Shown here: positions 54,132 through 63,443 of the stretch, in pieces
How the letters are laid out: the number at the start of each line of letters is the position of its first letter
Numbering within the stretch: position 1 is the first letter of the stretch
DNA from: Paenibacillus oralis
GTDB taxonomy: Bacteria; Bacillota; Bacilli; Paenibacillales; Paenibacillaceae
Reading direction: 5' to 3'
Assembly (NCBI RefSeq): GCF_003863965.1
Contig: NZ_RRCN01000001.1
Span: 3,430,304-3,494,303, forward strand
DNA length: 64,000 bases
The notes under the pieces: model-generated
What the model saw: the letters and a program-made list of their open reading frames with translations, nothing else
Database searches by the model: none
What the model was told of the DNA's origin: nothing
Translations under genes and position numbers: made by a program

Positions 54132-54920
54132 ATGAAACTGAAAAACATCGCATTAATAGGTTTGGTCCTGACCGTTATGCTGACGGCGCTGGCCGGCTGC
54201 TCCGGCGCAAAATCCGGTTCAGGCAAGGGCGGCAATACACTGGTCATCGGGATAGACGATAAATTCGCGCCGATGGGCTTCCGCGATGAAAAGAACGAAA
54301 TCGTCGGCTTCGACATCGATTACGCCAAAGCGGCTGCGGAGAAGATGGGCATGGAGGTCACCTTCCAGCCGATCGATTGGTCATCGAAGGAGTCAGAGCT
54401 GAACAGCGGCCGGATCGATCTGATCTGGAACGGCTACACCATCACCGAGGAACGGAAAGGAAAAGTGCTGTTTACGAAGCCTTATCTGAAAAACAGCCAG
54501 GTGATCGTCACGCTCGCGGATTCGCCGATTTCGAAAATCAGCGATTTGGCCGGCAAAGCCGTTGGGCTTCAATCGCTGTCTTCCGCGGCGGACGCGCTGA
54601 ACGCCGATCCGATCAAATCCGAGATTAAGACGGTTACGGAGTTTCCGGACAACGTGCTGGCGCTCAGCGACTTGAAGACGAAGCGGCTTGACGCGGTGGT
54701 CATCGATGAGGTCGTGGCGAGATATTATATGGCCCAAGAAGAGGGCGCCTTTAAGATTTTGGACGAGTCGCTCGCACCGGAGGAATACGGAATCGGCGTG
54801 AAGAAGGGCAACGAAGAGCTGCTGAACAAGCTGCAGCAAGCTTTGGACGAGTTGAACCAGGACGGGACAGCCACGCAGATTTCCGAAAAATGGTTTGGCG
54901 AAGATAAAGTGCTGAAGTAA
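54132..54920 (+). CDS. Amino-acid ABC transporter substrate-binding lipoprotein
   Basis: This is a family 3 solute-binding protein of 262 residues with lipobox LAGC, a Gly/Ser linker and the family start LVIGIDDKFAPMGF, then IVGFDIDYAKAAAEKMG. An Arg of the amino-acid carboxylate site is expected but not assignable with certainty. ATG 54132 follows GGGGGAG; the frame opens at a TTG at 54117. It is first in an importer operon with permease and ATPase. The family points to polar amino acids. Confidence 0.92.
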   Translation: MKLKNIALIGLVLTVMLTALAGCSGAKSGSGKGGNTLVIGIDDKFAPMGFRDEKNEIVGFDIDYAKAAAEKMGMEVTFQPIDWSSKESELNSGRIDLIWNGYTITEERKGKVLFTKPYLKNSQVIVTLADSPISKISDLAGKAVGLQSLSSAADALNADPIKSEIKTVTEFPDNVLALSDLKTKRLDAVVIDEVVARYYMAQEEGAFKILDESLAPEEYGIGVKKGNEELLNKLQQALDELNQDGTATQISEKWFGEDKVLK

Positions 54921-54979
54921 GGAACCTGGAGCAAAGAAACTCGGGGAAACCCGGCAGTCAGAAAGCGCAAGGCGAGGAC

Positions 54980-55008
54980 AAAACCGGATTGAACGCGATC
55001 CGGTTTTT
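54980..55008 (+). terminator. Intrinsic terminator between binding protein and permease
   Basis: AAAACCGGAT and ATCCGGTTTT form a perfect 10-bp stem with an 8-base loop and a T-run. It probably lets only part of the transcripts continue into the permease and ATPase genes. Confidence 0.85.
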
Positions 55009-55097
55009 CTGATTCTTCCGGGGACACGTTCCGGTCCTGTGAGGCTGCCTGTACCGTTTGGGATTACCGTTGATTCTGCGATTGAAGGAGATGCGAG

Positions 55098-55757
55098 ATG
55101 AGTCTGGATTATTTTATGAATATTTTAGTACCGATGCTGGAAGGCACGCGGATAACCCTGCTGCTGTTTGTGCTGGCGATCGTAACGTCGATTCCGCTTG
55201 GCTTTGCGTTTACGTTTATGGTGAGAAGCCGGGTGAAGCCGGTCGCCTGGTTCGCGAACGCCTACATCTATGTGATGCGCGGAACGCCGCTGCTATTGCA
55301 GATGCTGTTTATTTGCTTTGGGCTTCCCGTCATTCCGGGCATTGGCGAATATTTGGTGATGGACCGCTTCGCGGCGGCCTGTTTGGCGTTCACTTTGAAT
55401 TACGCGGCGTATTTTGCCGAGATTTTTCGCGGGGGCCTGCTCGCGATCGACAAGGGCCAATACGAAGCGGCCAAAGTGCTTGGCTTAAGCCGTTGGCAAA
55501 CGACGTCCCGGGTCATTTTGCCGCAAATGGTGCGCATCGCTTTGCCGGCAGTTTCGAACGAGTCGATTACGCTGGTGAAGGATACGGCCCTGCTGTACGC
55601 CGTGGCGGTTCCGGAGCTGCTGCATTTTGCCCAAACGGCGGTGAACCGGGATTTTACGATTATGCCGTTCGTGGTCGCCGGGATCATTTATTTGCTGCTG
55701 ACATTGGTGTTGACGCTGCTGTTCAAGGCGCTGGAACGGAAATTCAAATTCGAATAA
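55098..55757 (+). CDS. Amino-acid ABC transporter permease
   Basis: This is a 219-residue polar-amino-acid permease of the HisM/GlnP type: five helices, N-terminal MLEGTRITLLLFVLAIV, and the ATPase-contact loop GQYEAAKVLGLSRWQTTSRV. GAAGGAG lies just upstream of the ATG. It is 18 bases before the ATPase gene. A single permease gene suggests a homodimeric channel. Confidence 0.94.
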   Translation: MSLDYFMNILVPMLEGTRITLLLFVLAIVTSIPLGFAFTFMVRSRVKPVAWFANAYIYVMRGTPLLLQMLFICFGLPVIPGIGEYLVMDRFAAACLAFTLNYAAYFAEIFRGGLLAIDKGQYEAAKVLGLSRWQTTSRVILPQMVRIALPAVSNESITLVKDTALLYAVAVPELLHFAQTAVNRDFTIMPFVVAGIIYLLLTLVLTLLFKALERKFKFE

Positions 55758-55775
55758 AGGGTTGAATGAACAGGT

Positions 55776-56519
55776 ATGAAAATCGTGGAAGTAACGAATT
55801 TGCAAAAATCGTTTGGTTCGCTGCAGGTACTGAAGAACGTTTCCTTTACCGTGGATACGAGCGAAGTGGTGGCCGTGATCGGGCCGTCCGGCTCCGGGAA
55901 AAGCACGATGCTGCGCAGCCTGGCCCACCTGGAGGAAGCGGACGGCGGGAGCATTAGAATCGGAGACGACTATTTGCTCGAAGACGGCCGGTATGCCGGA
56001 AATGCGCAAATCAAAAAGATTACGGCGCGCATGGGTATGGTGTTCCAGCATTTCAACCTGTTCCCGCATCTGACGGTGCGCGGAAATCTGGAGCTGGCGC
56101 CGAAGCTGGTGAAGCGGATTCCGGGGGAGGATACGCGCCGCAGGGCTTCCGAACTGCTGGACAAGGTCGGTTTGCTTGAGAAAGCGGACGCCTATCCGGC
56201 GAATTTGTCCGGCGGCCAGAAGCAACGGGTGGCGATCGCCCGGGCGCTGATGATGAACCCGGAAATTTTGCTGTTTGACGAGCCGACCTCGGCGCTGGAT
56301 CCGGAGCTGACCGGCGAGGTGCTGCAGGTGATGAAGCAGCTTGCCGAAGAGCGGATGACGATGATCGTGGTGACGCATGAGATGGGTTTTGCGCGGGAAG
56401 TGGCCGACCGCGTGATGTTCATGGCGGACGGGGAGTTCATCGAATCGGGGGCGCCGGAGCAGTTGTTCGGCCAGCCGCGGCATGAACGGACGCGAGCATT
56501 TTTGCAGCGGGTGTTGTAG
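55776..56519 (+). CDS. Amino-acid ABC transporter ATP-binding protein (GlnQ type)
   Basis: This is a 247-residue polar-amino-acid ATPase with Walker [10 protein letters not shown], signature [15 protein letters not shown], Walker [14 protein letters not shown] and H-loop VVTHEMGFA. It is the last gene of the importer operon. Confidence 0.95.
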   Translation: MKIVEVTNLQKSFGSLQVLKNVSFTVDTSEVVAVIGPSGSGKSTMLRSLAHLEEADGGSIRIGDDYLLEDGRYAGNAQIKKITARMGMVFQHFNLFPHLTVRGNLELAPKLVKRIPGEDTRRRASELLDKVGLLEKADAYPANLSGGQKQRVAIARALMMNPEILLFDEPTSALDPELTGEVLQVMKQLAEERMTMIVVTHEMGFAREVADRVMFMADGEFIESGAPEQLFGQPRHERTRAFLQRVL

Positions 56520-56575
56520 AATCATAAATGTTCGCGTCCTCGCGAAATGCTGCAGAGAGGATAGAGGTGCAAGTC

Positions 56576-57733
56576 ATGACAAATGGGTATGCGTCAGCTA
56601 CCGTAGTTTCTACGGCGGCCAACTACATTATGGACCGCGAAGAGCGGTTCACGCATACGTACCGGATTTATTTTAAATTAAGGGAAAACGGCCTGCTTCA
56701 ACTCCGGTTTTGGCATAGCAATGCCGTGGACTCCACCTGGGATACCGGAACGGTGGCCAAGGGCAGCCAGCTTGGCGGAGCGTGGCGGATCGAGGCCGCC
56801 TACGTGGCCGACGGCGGCACGGAGCCGGACGGCGCGGTAACGCCGGGCTCGCAGGTCCCCGTTACGTTTGACGGCGGAGACGCGAAACCGGTGGAACCGG
56901 GAGAGACGTTTTGGAGCGATCCCGTACATATCGAGTTGCCGGAAGGACATTATTTGGCATTCACCTGGACGATCACAGCGCCGGCGCCGGGAAAAACGTT
57001 CCCGTACAACGTCGAACAGATGCTGGTTTCGGCCTACGATGCCCCCGGCCGCCATGCGGACGAGGAATCGGCGGAGCCGTTTACGCTGTCCGAGAAATTG
57101 TTGGTGGCGCCCGCCTTTATCGGTTATGCCAAGCCGGTGGACCGGCAACTGACGTTTTTCGGCGATTCCATCACCCAAGGGGTCAGAACGGCGCTGGACG
57201 GCTACGAGTATTGGGTGGCGCGGATCGCTGGCGGATTAGGGGCGCAGTACGGGGTCTGGAATCTCGGCTCCGGGTGGGCGAGAGCGTATGACGCCGCGGC
57301 GGATGGCGCCTGGCTGCGCAAAGTGAAGCACGGGCAGAGAGCGCATCCCGGGCCGCAGGTGATCCTGGCGCTGGGCGTGAACGACATCGACATCGGCGCC
57401 CGGACGGCCGGGCAGCTGCTTGGCGATCTGGAAATGATCATATCGCTCCTGAAAAACAGCGATCCTGCCACGGAAATCATTCTTTTTACCGTACCGCCGT
57501 TTAATTTCAGCGGAGAGCGGGAGCAGGTGTGGCGGAGCGTCAACGCCGCGATTCGGGCTTCCTCCATCCCGGGAGTGGACCGGATGTTCGACATGGCGGC
57601 GCTGCTGTCCCAGCCGGCCCCTGAGGAACATCGGCTCAGACCGGAATTTATGAGCCCCGGGGATGATCCGCACCCGAACGGGCTTGCCGGCAAAGTGGTG
57701 GCGGATGCTTTTTTGAAGTGGTACCTGGGATAA
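56576..57733 (+). CDS. SGNH/GDSL hydrolase with N-terminal beta domain
   Basis: This is a 385-residue SGNH-fold hydrolase. Residues 1-180 look like a beta-sandwich. The catalytic domain has the Ser block FFGDSITQG (Ser near 198), the block LGVNDIDIG in place of GXND, and DPHPNG with the catalytic Asp and His near 368-371. The arrangement resembles carbohydrate esterases that deacetylate sugars, but the substrate is not determined. There is no signal peptide. ATG 56576 follows AGAGGTG by six bases; an ATG at 56528 lacks a ribosome site. It lies 56 bases behind the ATPase gene. Confidence 0.88.
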   Translation: MTNGYASATVVSTAANYIMDREERFTHTYRIYFKLRENGLLQLRFWHSNAVDSTWDTGTVAKGSQLGGAWRIEAAYVADGGTEPDGAVTPGSQVPVTFDGGDAKPVEPGETFWSDPVHIELPEGHYLAFTWTITAPAPGKTFPYNVEQMLVSAYDAPGRHADEESAEPFTLSEKLLVAPAFIGYAKPVDRQLTFFGDSITQGVRTALDGYEYWVARIAGGLGAQYGVWNLGSGWARAYDAAADGAWLRKVKHGQRAHPGPQVILALGVNDIDIGARTAGQLLGDLEMIISLLKNSDPATEIILFTVPPFNFSGEREQVWRSVNAAIRASSIPGVDRMFDMAALLSQPAPEEHRLRPEFMSPGDDPHPNGLAGKVVADAFLKWYLG

Positions 57734-57827
57734 ATAAATAGAAACCGTCCGGTTATCGGTGCAAGGTAATATCGGCGCATGACAGCCGGCGACTGGAACG
57801 ACGAACCGTTGGCTGCTGACCCTGCAA

Positions 57828-58031
57828 AATAGCGGAACTTTATGTACTTATTATCCAGAGGCAGGCATGTTGATCCCCATTAGCGGCATTTTTTGTCCTT
57901 ATTTTCCTATGAAGGGACCAGAACCGGTGCATTTCCTTGCGACCGGGGAAAATAGCGACATAAATTTCCCTTATTTCTCTCAAATTGGCTGATATCGCCG
58001 GAATAACGACCTTTTTTGTCCTTATATTTTC
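57828..58031. repeat. Family A four-unit intergenic element, copy A5
   Basis: All four units are in plus orientation: 57828, 57879, 57951 and about 58002, with spacings of 51, 72 and 51. Each begins near AATAGCGG or a variant and ends near TTATTTTC. It fills the gap between the convergent SGNH and YesN-like genes. Confidence 0.8.
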
Positions 58032-58038
58032 CAACTTC

Positions 58039-59724
58039 TTACTTGCCCCGGTATTCCCGGGGCGACTGACCCACCTGTTTCTTGAACACTTTGCTGAAGT
58101 ATTTCACGTCGTGGAATCCGACCATTTCGGCGATATCCTGCAGTTTCAGATGCGGGTTCAGCATAAGCAGCTTGGCCTTGTCGATCCGGTATTTGCCCAG
58201 GTAATCCGAGAAATTGATGCCGTAGTCCTGCTTGAATTTCCGGGACACGTATTCGCGGCTCACGTAAAAACGGCTGGCGATGTCCTGCAGTGACAAATCG
58301 GATTGGTAGTTCTGCTCGATGTATTTGACGATGTCGGCGAACGTGCTTCTATCGCGCGCCTGCTGCCGGGAAATCACTTCCGCCAGCCGGGTCATGACAT
58401 GCTCCGCCCAGTCGCTCCAGGCATAACGCGAGAAAGTATAGCTGTCGGCAGACGGGGGAGCATGTCCGGCGTCGTCCCGCTCCAGTTCCGTCAACACACT
58501 TTCGGTCTTCTCGCCAAGCGTTTCCCGGATCATTCCCGAGCGGAACGACAAAATATCGGCCGTCCACGCGGCCAGCATTTCCGGCGTTACCGTTCCCAGC
58601 CGGCACAGCTCGTCGATCCATTTCCGGCTTGCGGCGGCAATCTGACCCGGGTCCGCGCTTCTGACCGCCAGCTTCCAGTCCTCCTGTACCTTGACGAAGG
58701 TCGGGGAGGGATAGCCGCCGGCAGCCGAAGCCGCGGCGGGAGCGTTTGCGGCCGTGCCGCGCCCGTCCATGACCATGGCGTGACCGTCCGCTTTTCCCGC
58801 GTTTAACTCATGGATATACCGGTCGGGTTCGAGCAGATTCCGGCGCTGCAGCGCGGCGGCGGCTTCGGCATACTGCCGGGGGAGGCTTAGCGGCAGCTCC
58901 CCGGCGGACCCGAGGCCAAAATGCAGCCGGCGCTCTAGCGTGCGGTGCAGCCCTTGATTGATTTGGGCGGCACGTTCGGCCGCGCGCTCCAAATCGCCCC
59001 AAACGAGCAGCAAAATTTCCCGCGGCGCCCGCCAATGCTTAAACGCAATCCCACTGCGGCTTGGGAGCAGAAATTCATTGCAGATGTTGACCAGCGCAAA
59101 GTGCAGCAGCTCCCGGTTATGGCCGAATCTTTGCTGCAGGGAAGCATCCCCGGCGTCGATCCGGGCCAGCAAAAGACGGCACAACCCCGCCTCTTCGGGG
59201 ATCACGCCTTCCTGACGCAATCTGCGCAGCGAGACGTCGGCCGAGCCCGGGTCGTCGATCAACGAGGAGAGCAGCTTTTCGTCGTAAACCGGTTTGAATT
59301 CATTAAGGCGAATGCTTTTCTGCTGCTGCTCCAACCGTTCCCGTTCTTCCCGTCGCCACTGCTCCACGGCTTTGGCGACGGCGGCGTTGATCGCTTCGGG
59401 CTCGATCGGCTTGAGGATATAATCGATACCTCCATGGCGTACGGTGCTCCGCACAAAATCGAAATCGTCATGGCCGCTGACGACGATGAATTTGATGTTT
59501 CCGGCATGCTCGCGGACCCAGGCCATCAGTTCCAGCCCGTGGCCCGATTCCATCATCATGTCCATAATGACGAGCTGCGGGCCAAAGCTTTGAATGATTC
59601 CGATCGCTTCGTTCCCTCCGCCCGCCTCGGTAACTTCCCGAATGCCGTGCTTCTCCCAATCCACCAGCAAGCGAACGGCTTTTCTGACCCGGGCTTCATC
59701 GTCGACTATTAACGCTCTCATCAT
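58039..59724 (-). CDS. YesN-like response regulator (REC-AraC), 561 residues
   Basis: This is a full-length YesN-type regulator with receiver domain (VDDE at 8-10, phospho-acceptor Asp55 in LVIMDMMMESG, Lys in ILKPIEPE), a central domain of about 280 residues, and a C-terminal AraC helix-turn-helix (SRFYVSREYVSRKFKQDYG, then HDVKYFSKVFKKQVGQSP). A segment at about 350-370 is Ala/Gly-rich. The start has GGAGTG seven bases upstream. It is in an operon with the kinase gene, which lies upstream by 34 bases, and is divergent from a sugar importer it probably activates. Confidence 0.94.
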   Translation of the reverse strand: MMRALIVDDEARVRKAVRLLVDWEKHGIREVTEAGGGNEAIGIIQSFGPQLVIMDMMMESGHGLELMAWVREHAGNIKFIVVSGHDDFDFVRSTVRHGGIDYILKPIEPEAINAAVAKAVEQWRREERERLEQQQKSIRLNEFKPVYDEKLLSSLIDDPGSADVSLRRLRQEGVIPEEAGLCRLLLARIDAGDASLQQRFGHNRELLHFALVNICNEFLLPSRSGIAFKHWRAPREILLLVWGDLERAAERAAQINQGLHRTLERRLHFGLGSAGELPLSLPRQYAEAAAALQRRNLLEPDRYIHELNAGKADGHAMVMDGRGTAANAPAAASAAGGYPSPTFVKVQEDWKLAVRSADPGQIAAASRKWIDELCRLGTVTPEMLAAWTADILSFRSGMIRETLGEKTESVLTELERDDAGHAPPSADSYTFSRYAWSDWAEHVMTRLAEVISRQQARDRSTFADIVKYIEQNYQSDLSLQDIASRFYVSREYVSRKFKQDYGINFSDYLGKYRIDKAKLLMLNPHLKLQDIAEMVGFHDVKYFSKVFKKQVGQSPREYRGK

Positions 59725-59758
59725 TTTTCACACTCCATGTAGGGCTCATTTCCGAAAT

Positions 59759-61555
59759 TTATTGCGGCAGAGCGAGTAGTTTTAGTATAATGCGTACTCC
59801 GGCCGGTTCCAAATTGGCCACGTTCAGATCGGCCCCGCTGCCGTAAACCAGACGGAGCCGGGTCAGCACATTGATCAAGCCGATCGGCGCTACGCGGCCG
59901 TCCTGGTTCGCGGGATCGGGACGATTCCCGTCAAGGGCGCCGGTAACTCCATCAAGTCCCTGCCGTAAACGGCTCAGCTTATCTTCCGGTATTTTCGCGC
60001 CGTTGTTCTGCACGATAATTTTGACGAAACCGTCCGGCTCCTGTACGGCCTCCAAACGGATGCATCCGTCCGCTTTCGAACGGTCGATCCCGTGCTTGAA
60101 GTAATTTTCCATGATCGGCTGCAGGATGAGCTTGGGCATTTGAACCTGGAGCAGCTCTTCCGGCACTTCGCAGTGGAAGGAAAAGCGGTTTTCAAATCGC
60201 TCTTTTTGCAGTTCGATATAAGCCTTAACGTGCTCAAGCTCGTCCTTCAAGGTCACGATCCGGTCGTCGTTATGCATGCTGTAATGCATCATTTTGGCCA
60301 GCGCCGAAATCAGGGTATAGATTTGCGGGACCTTCAGCTCCAGTGCGAGCGTACCGATGATCTGCAGCGTATTGTTGAGAAAATGCGGGTTGATTTGCGC
60401 CTGCAGCGCCCGAAGCTGGTTGTTTTTGCTGGACAACTCCAGCTTGTATTCCCTTAAGATCAAATTGTTGATCGTATCCATCATGGTGCGGAACCGCCGC
60501 ATCACCGCTCCGATTTCGTCATGGCCGGCCGGCTGGATATCGACGTTCAAGTTGCCGGATTGAATCTGGTTCATATATCGGCCAAGCCGCTTGATCGGAG
60601 CGGTAATCCGCAGCGAAATAATGATCGTGGCGGCGATGATAATGATCAGCGACACCGCCAGGAGCAGCATGTTGATGCCGGCCGCGCGGTTGGCTTCCCG
60701 GGTGAGAAAAGCGACCGGGACCTGTTTGACCAGCGTCCAGTTGGCGCCGACGCTGGTAATTCGCTGATAGACAAACACGTTGCCGTCCTCTTCGAAGTTT
60801 CCGCTCGTGCTTGGCGCGGAGGCGATCCGTTCCGTATACCACTTCTCTCTGAGCGGAAGCCCCAGCTTGCCCTGCTCGTCGCTGTACACGATATCTCCGT
60901 GATCGTCGAGAATATAGATTTTCTCGCGGTTTTGTTCATACAGCTGGTCGACGATATCGCTTAAGGCCGACAGTTTGACGTCGATGGAGAGATAGCCGAT
61001 GATGTTGCTTGAAGGAACTTTTTCGATTTTGCGGTGGAGCGTAAATACCGGCTCGGAAGGGTACCTCGGCAATATGGCGGTAAGTCCGTACGTATGGCTC
61101 ATATGGCTGCTTTGCACCCAGACGCTGGGCCGGTCGATACCCAACGCATCGCCGAAAGGCCCGATGTTATAGTTGCGCTGCGGCGTGTTTTGGGTAACGA
61201 GAGTTGCTCTCCGGCTTTTATTTTCATAGAGATATACCTGAAAAATGTCCGGCACGGAGGTCGCAATGTTGGACAATACGGCGTAAACCTGAGAGTTGCT
61301 TTGCACGTCCTCATAGCCGGCCTGCAGTAAAGTTGAAATGTTATAGATATTGGAAGAGCTGCGGTTGAGATCGTCAAGCAGGCTGGTCAGGTTGCGCCCC
61401 CCCTGATACAGAAGATTGGCGTCTTCCGCGGCGACCCGCGTGCGGAGCGATTGTGCTGTATAGGAGTAAGTTACGACCATCGTCGCGACGATCGGGATGA
61501 TCGTGGCGAGCAACATAAAGACGATCAGTTTGGTGCGGATACTGTTCCATTTCAA
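59759..61555 (-). CDS. YesM-like sensor histidine kinase
   Basis: This is a kinase of about 598 residues: membrane helix near the N-terminus (LIVFMLLATIIPIVATMVV), an extracellular Cache-like sensor domain (about 40-290), a second helix, HAMP, His_kinase domain with the acceptor in ALQAQINPHFLNNTLQIIG, and ATPase domain. GGGA directly abuts GTG at 61567, leaving no spacing, so TTG 61555 is preferred; GTG 61567 would add four residues. It is divergent from the sugar permease genes and coupled with the regulator gene. Confidence 0.92.
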   Translation of the reverse strand: MKWNSIRTKLIVFMLLATIIPIVATMVVTYSYTAQSLRTRVAAEDANLLYQGGRNLTSLLDDLNRSSSNIYNISTLLQAGYEDVQSNSQVYAVLSNIATSVPDIFQVYLYENKSRRATLVTQNTPQRNYNIGPFGDALGIDRPSVWVQSSHMSHTYGLTAILPRYPSEPVFTLHRKIEKVPSSNIIGYLSIDVKLSALSDIVDQLYEQNREKIYILDDHGDIVYSDEQGKLGLPLREKWYTERIASAPSTSGNFEEDGNVFVYQRITSVGANWTLVKQVPVAFLTREANRAAGINMLLLAVSLIIIIAATIIISLRITAPIKRLGRYMNQIQSGNLNVDIQPAGHDEIGAVMRRFRTMMDTINNLILREYKLELSSKNNQLRALQAQINPHFLNNTLQIIGTLALELKVPQIYTLISALAKMMHYSMHNDDRIVTLKDELEHVKAYIELQKERFENRFSFHCEVPEELLQVQMPKLILQPIMENYFKHGIDRSKADGCIRLEAVQEPDGFVKIIVQNNGAKIPEDKLSRLRQGLDGVTGALDGNRPDPANQDGRVAPIGLINVLTRLRLVYGSGADLNVANLEPAGVRIILKLLALPQ

Positions 61556-61584
61556 GCGGATTCCCACTCCCGATCAATAAATTA

Positions 61585-61631
61585 CACCCGAGTGTTCACC
61601 TCAGTCGGTGTATTCGGTGATTCACCCGAGT
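61585..61631. promoter_or_regulatory. Repeat-rich divergent promoter region
   Basis: CACCCGAGT occurs twice (61585 and 61623), 38 bp apart, with GGTGATTCACC (61616-61626) as a perfect palindrome and CACC...GGTG between them. Placed between the kinase and importer genes, these are candidate binding sites for the YesN-like regulator. Confidence 0.55.
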
Positions 61632-61680
61632 CATAATAACAATACAACAGTTATTCGCTAGAAAGAAAGGGGGCTGCGCC

Positions 61681-62562
61681 ATGGGTAGCAAAAGAGCGTC
61701 TGAATGGGGACTCCAGCTGTTTTTTGTGGGACCTGTCCTTTTATTTTTTGTAGTCATCATGGTGATTCCATTCTTACTCGGGATGTATTACGCACTGACC
61801 GATTGGAATGGCGTGGCGAGCACGGTCAATTGGGTAGGGTTGGATAATTTTAAAACGATATTTACGAATGACCCCGATTTTTGGTCATCCTTCTGGTTTA
61901 CCACCAAATTTACGGTGGTTGGCATCGTGCTTACCAATATCGTCGGCTTTTTTCTTGCTTATTTTTTGACTAAAGGATTGAAGCTGCGAAACTTTATGCG
62001 TACGATTTTCTTTATGCCCAACGTGATCGGCGGGCTGCTGCTGGGATTCATTTGGCAGTTTATTTTCATCAAAGGTTTTAACACCATGTATGAACTGACC
62101 GGCTGGTCCTTCTTCGGGCTTCCGTGGCTGGGAGACGCCGCAACCGGATTCTGGGGAATCATGATCGTCTTTGTCTGGCATACGGCGGGTTACCTGATGG
62201 TCATTTACATCTCCTCGCTGACCAATGTTCCTTCGGAAGTGATCGAGGCGGCGGAGATCGACGGGGCAAACCGCTGGCAGATGCTGCGCAGCATCATTGT
62301 TCCGCTGATTATGCCTGCGGTGACCATCTGTCTGTTCCTGGCGATTTCCTGGGCGTTCAAAATGTTCGACCTCAACTTGTCGCTGACTAAAGGCGGGCCG
62401 TTCAAATCGACGGAATCCGTGGCGATGAACATTTACAACGAAGCGTTCCAGAACAACCGCTACGGGCTGGGGACGGCCAAGGCTATTCTGTTCTTCGTGA
62501 TCGTGGCGGTCATTACGACGTTCCAGGTTCGCCTGACGAAGAATAAGGAGGTCGAAGCTTAA
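61681..62562 (+). CDS. Sugar ABC transporter permease 1 (CUT1)
   Basis: This is a 293-residue CUT1 permease with six helices and the EAA loop VIEAAEIDGANRWQMLRSII. AAAGGGGG precedes the ATG. It overlaps permease 2 by one base (TAATG), indicating coupled translation. The sugar is unknown; the divergent YesM/YesN pair is the probable regulator. Confidence 0.94.
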   Translation: MGSKRASEWGLQLFFVGPVLLFFVVIMVIPFLLGMYYALTDWNGVASTVNWVGLDNFKTIFTNDPDFWSSFWFTTKFTVVGIVLTNIVGFFLAYFLTKGLKLRNFMRTIFFMPNVIGGLLLGFIWQFIFIKGFNTMYELTGWSFFGLPWLGDAATGFWGIMIVFVWHTAGYLMVIYISSLTNVPSEVIEAAEIDGANRWQMLRSIIVPLIMPAVTICLFLAISWAFKMFDLNLSLTKGGPFKSTESVAMNIYNEAFQNNRYGLGTAKAILFFVIVAVITTFQVRLTKNKEVEA

Positions 62563-63389
62563 TGAAAAGATACACCGGACGCCTGTTGGCGACGGAAATC
62601 ATTACGGGCCTTATCGCCCTGTTGTTCCTGTCGCCGTTCTATTTTCTGTTTGTCAATTCGGTCAAGCCGTTTGGCGAAATCATGTCGGATTCGGCGAGCT
62701 GGCCTAAGGTGTTTCAATGGGAGAACTATGCCAAGGCCTGGGAGCTGACCAAGTTCCCGCAGGCGTTCACCAATTCGCTGATCATTACCGTGATCAGTGT
62801 GGGAATTCTGGCCTTGATCAGCGCGATGGGCGCTTACCGGATGGTTCGCGCCAACACATGGTTTAACCGTATATTATTCATGCTGTTTATCGCTTCCATG
62901 GTCATCCCTTTCCAGACGATCATGATGCCGCTGCTGCGGGTCGTTAACGAGCTGGGGGTTAACAATACCCACTTCGGACTGGTGATGACTTATCTCGGTC
63001 TGGGAGCGCCGATGGCCGTGTTTCTGTTCCACGGGTTCGTTAAATCGATTCCGCGGGAAATTGAAGAAGCCGCCACGGTGGACGGCTGCACCGGCATCAG
63101 CGTGTTCTTCCGGATCGTGCTGCCGATGCTGAAGCCGATGCTGATGACGATTATCGTGCTGAACTGCCTCTGGGTGTGGAACGACTACTTGCTGCCGTCG
63201 CTGATTTTGCAGCGGCCGGAAATGCGGACGATTCCGCTGGCCACGTTCGCTTTCTTCGGACAGTATACGAAGCAGTGGGACATTGCGCTCCCGGCGCTCA
63301 TTTTGGGAATTACGCCAATCATTATCTTCTTTTTGTTTTTGCAGCGCTATATTGTTGAGGGAATCGCAGCGGGATCGGTCAAAGGCTGA
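62562..63389 (+). CDS. Sugar ABC transporter permease 2 (CUT1)
   Basis: This is a 275-residue CUT1 permease with six helices and the EAA loop IEEAATVDGCTGISVFFRIV; the end VEGIAAGSVKG is typical. It is translationally coupled to permease 1 and followed by the binding-protein gene after 54 bases. As in the first sugar importer, no ATPase gene is present in the visible part. Confidence 0.94.
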   Translation: MKRYTGRLLATEIITGLIALLFLSPFYFLFVNSVKPFGEIMSDSASWPKVFQWENYAKAWELTKFPQAFTNSLIITVISVGILALISAMGAYRMVRANTWFNRILFMLFIASMVIPFQTIMMPLLRVVNELGVNNTHFGLVMTYLGLGAPMAVFLFHGFVKSIPREIEEAATVDGCTGISVFFRIVLPMLKPMLMTIIVLNCLWVWNDYLLPSLILQRPEMRTIPLATFAFFGQYTKQWDIALPALILGITPIIIFFLFLQRYIVEGIAAGSVKG

Positions 63390-63443
63390 CGCCGGCCGAT
63401 CCGCTGTTCCAATAAACTAAACAGATTTAGGGGGAATTAGCTT

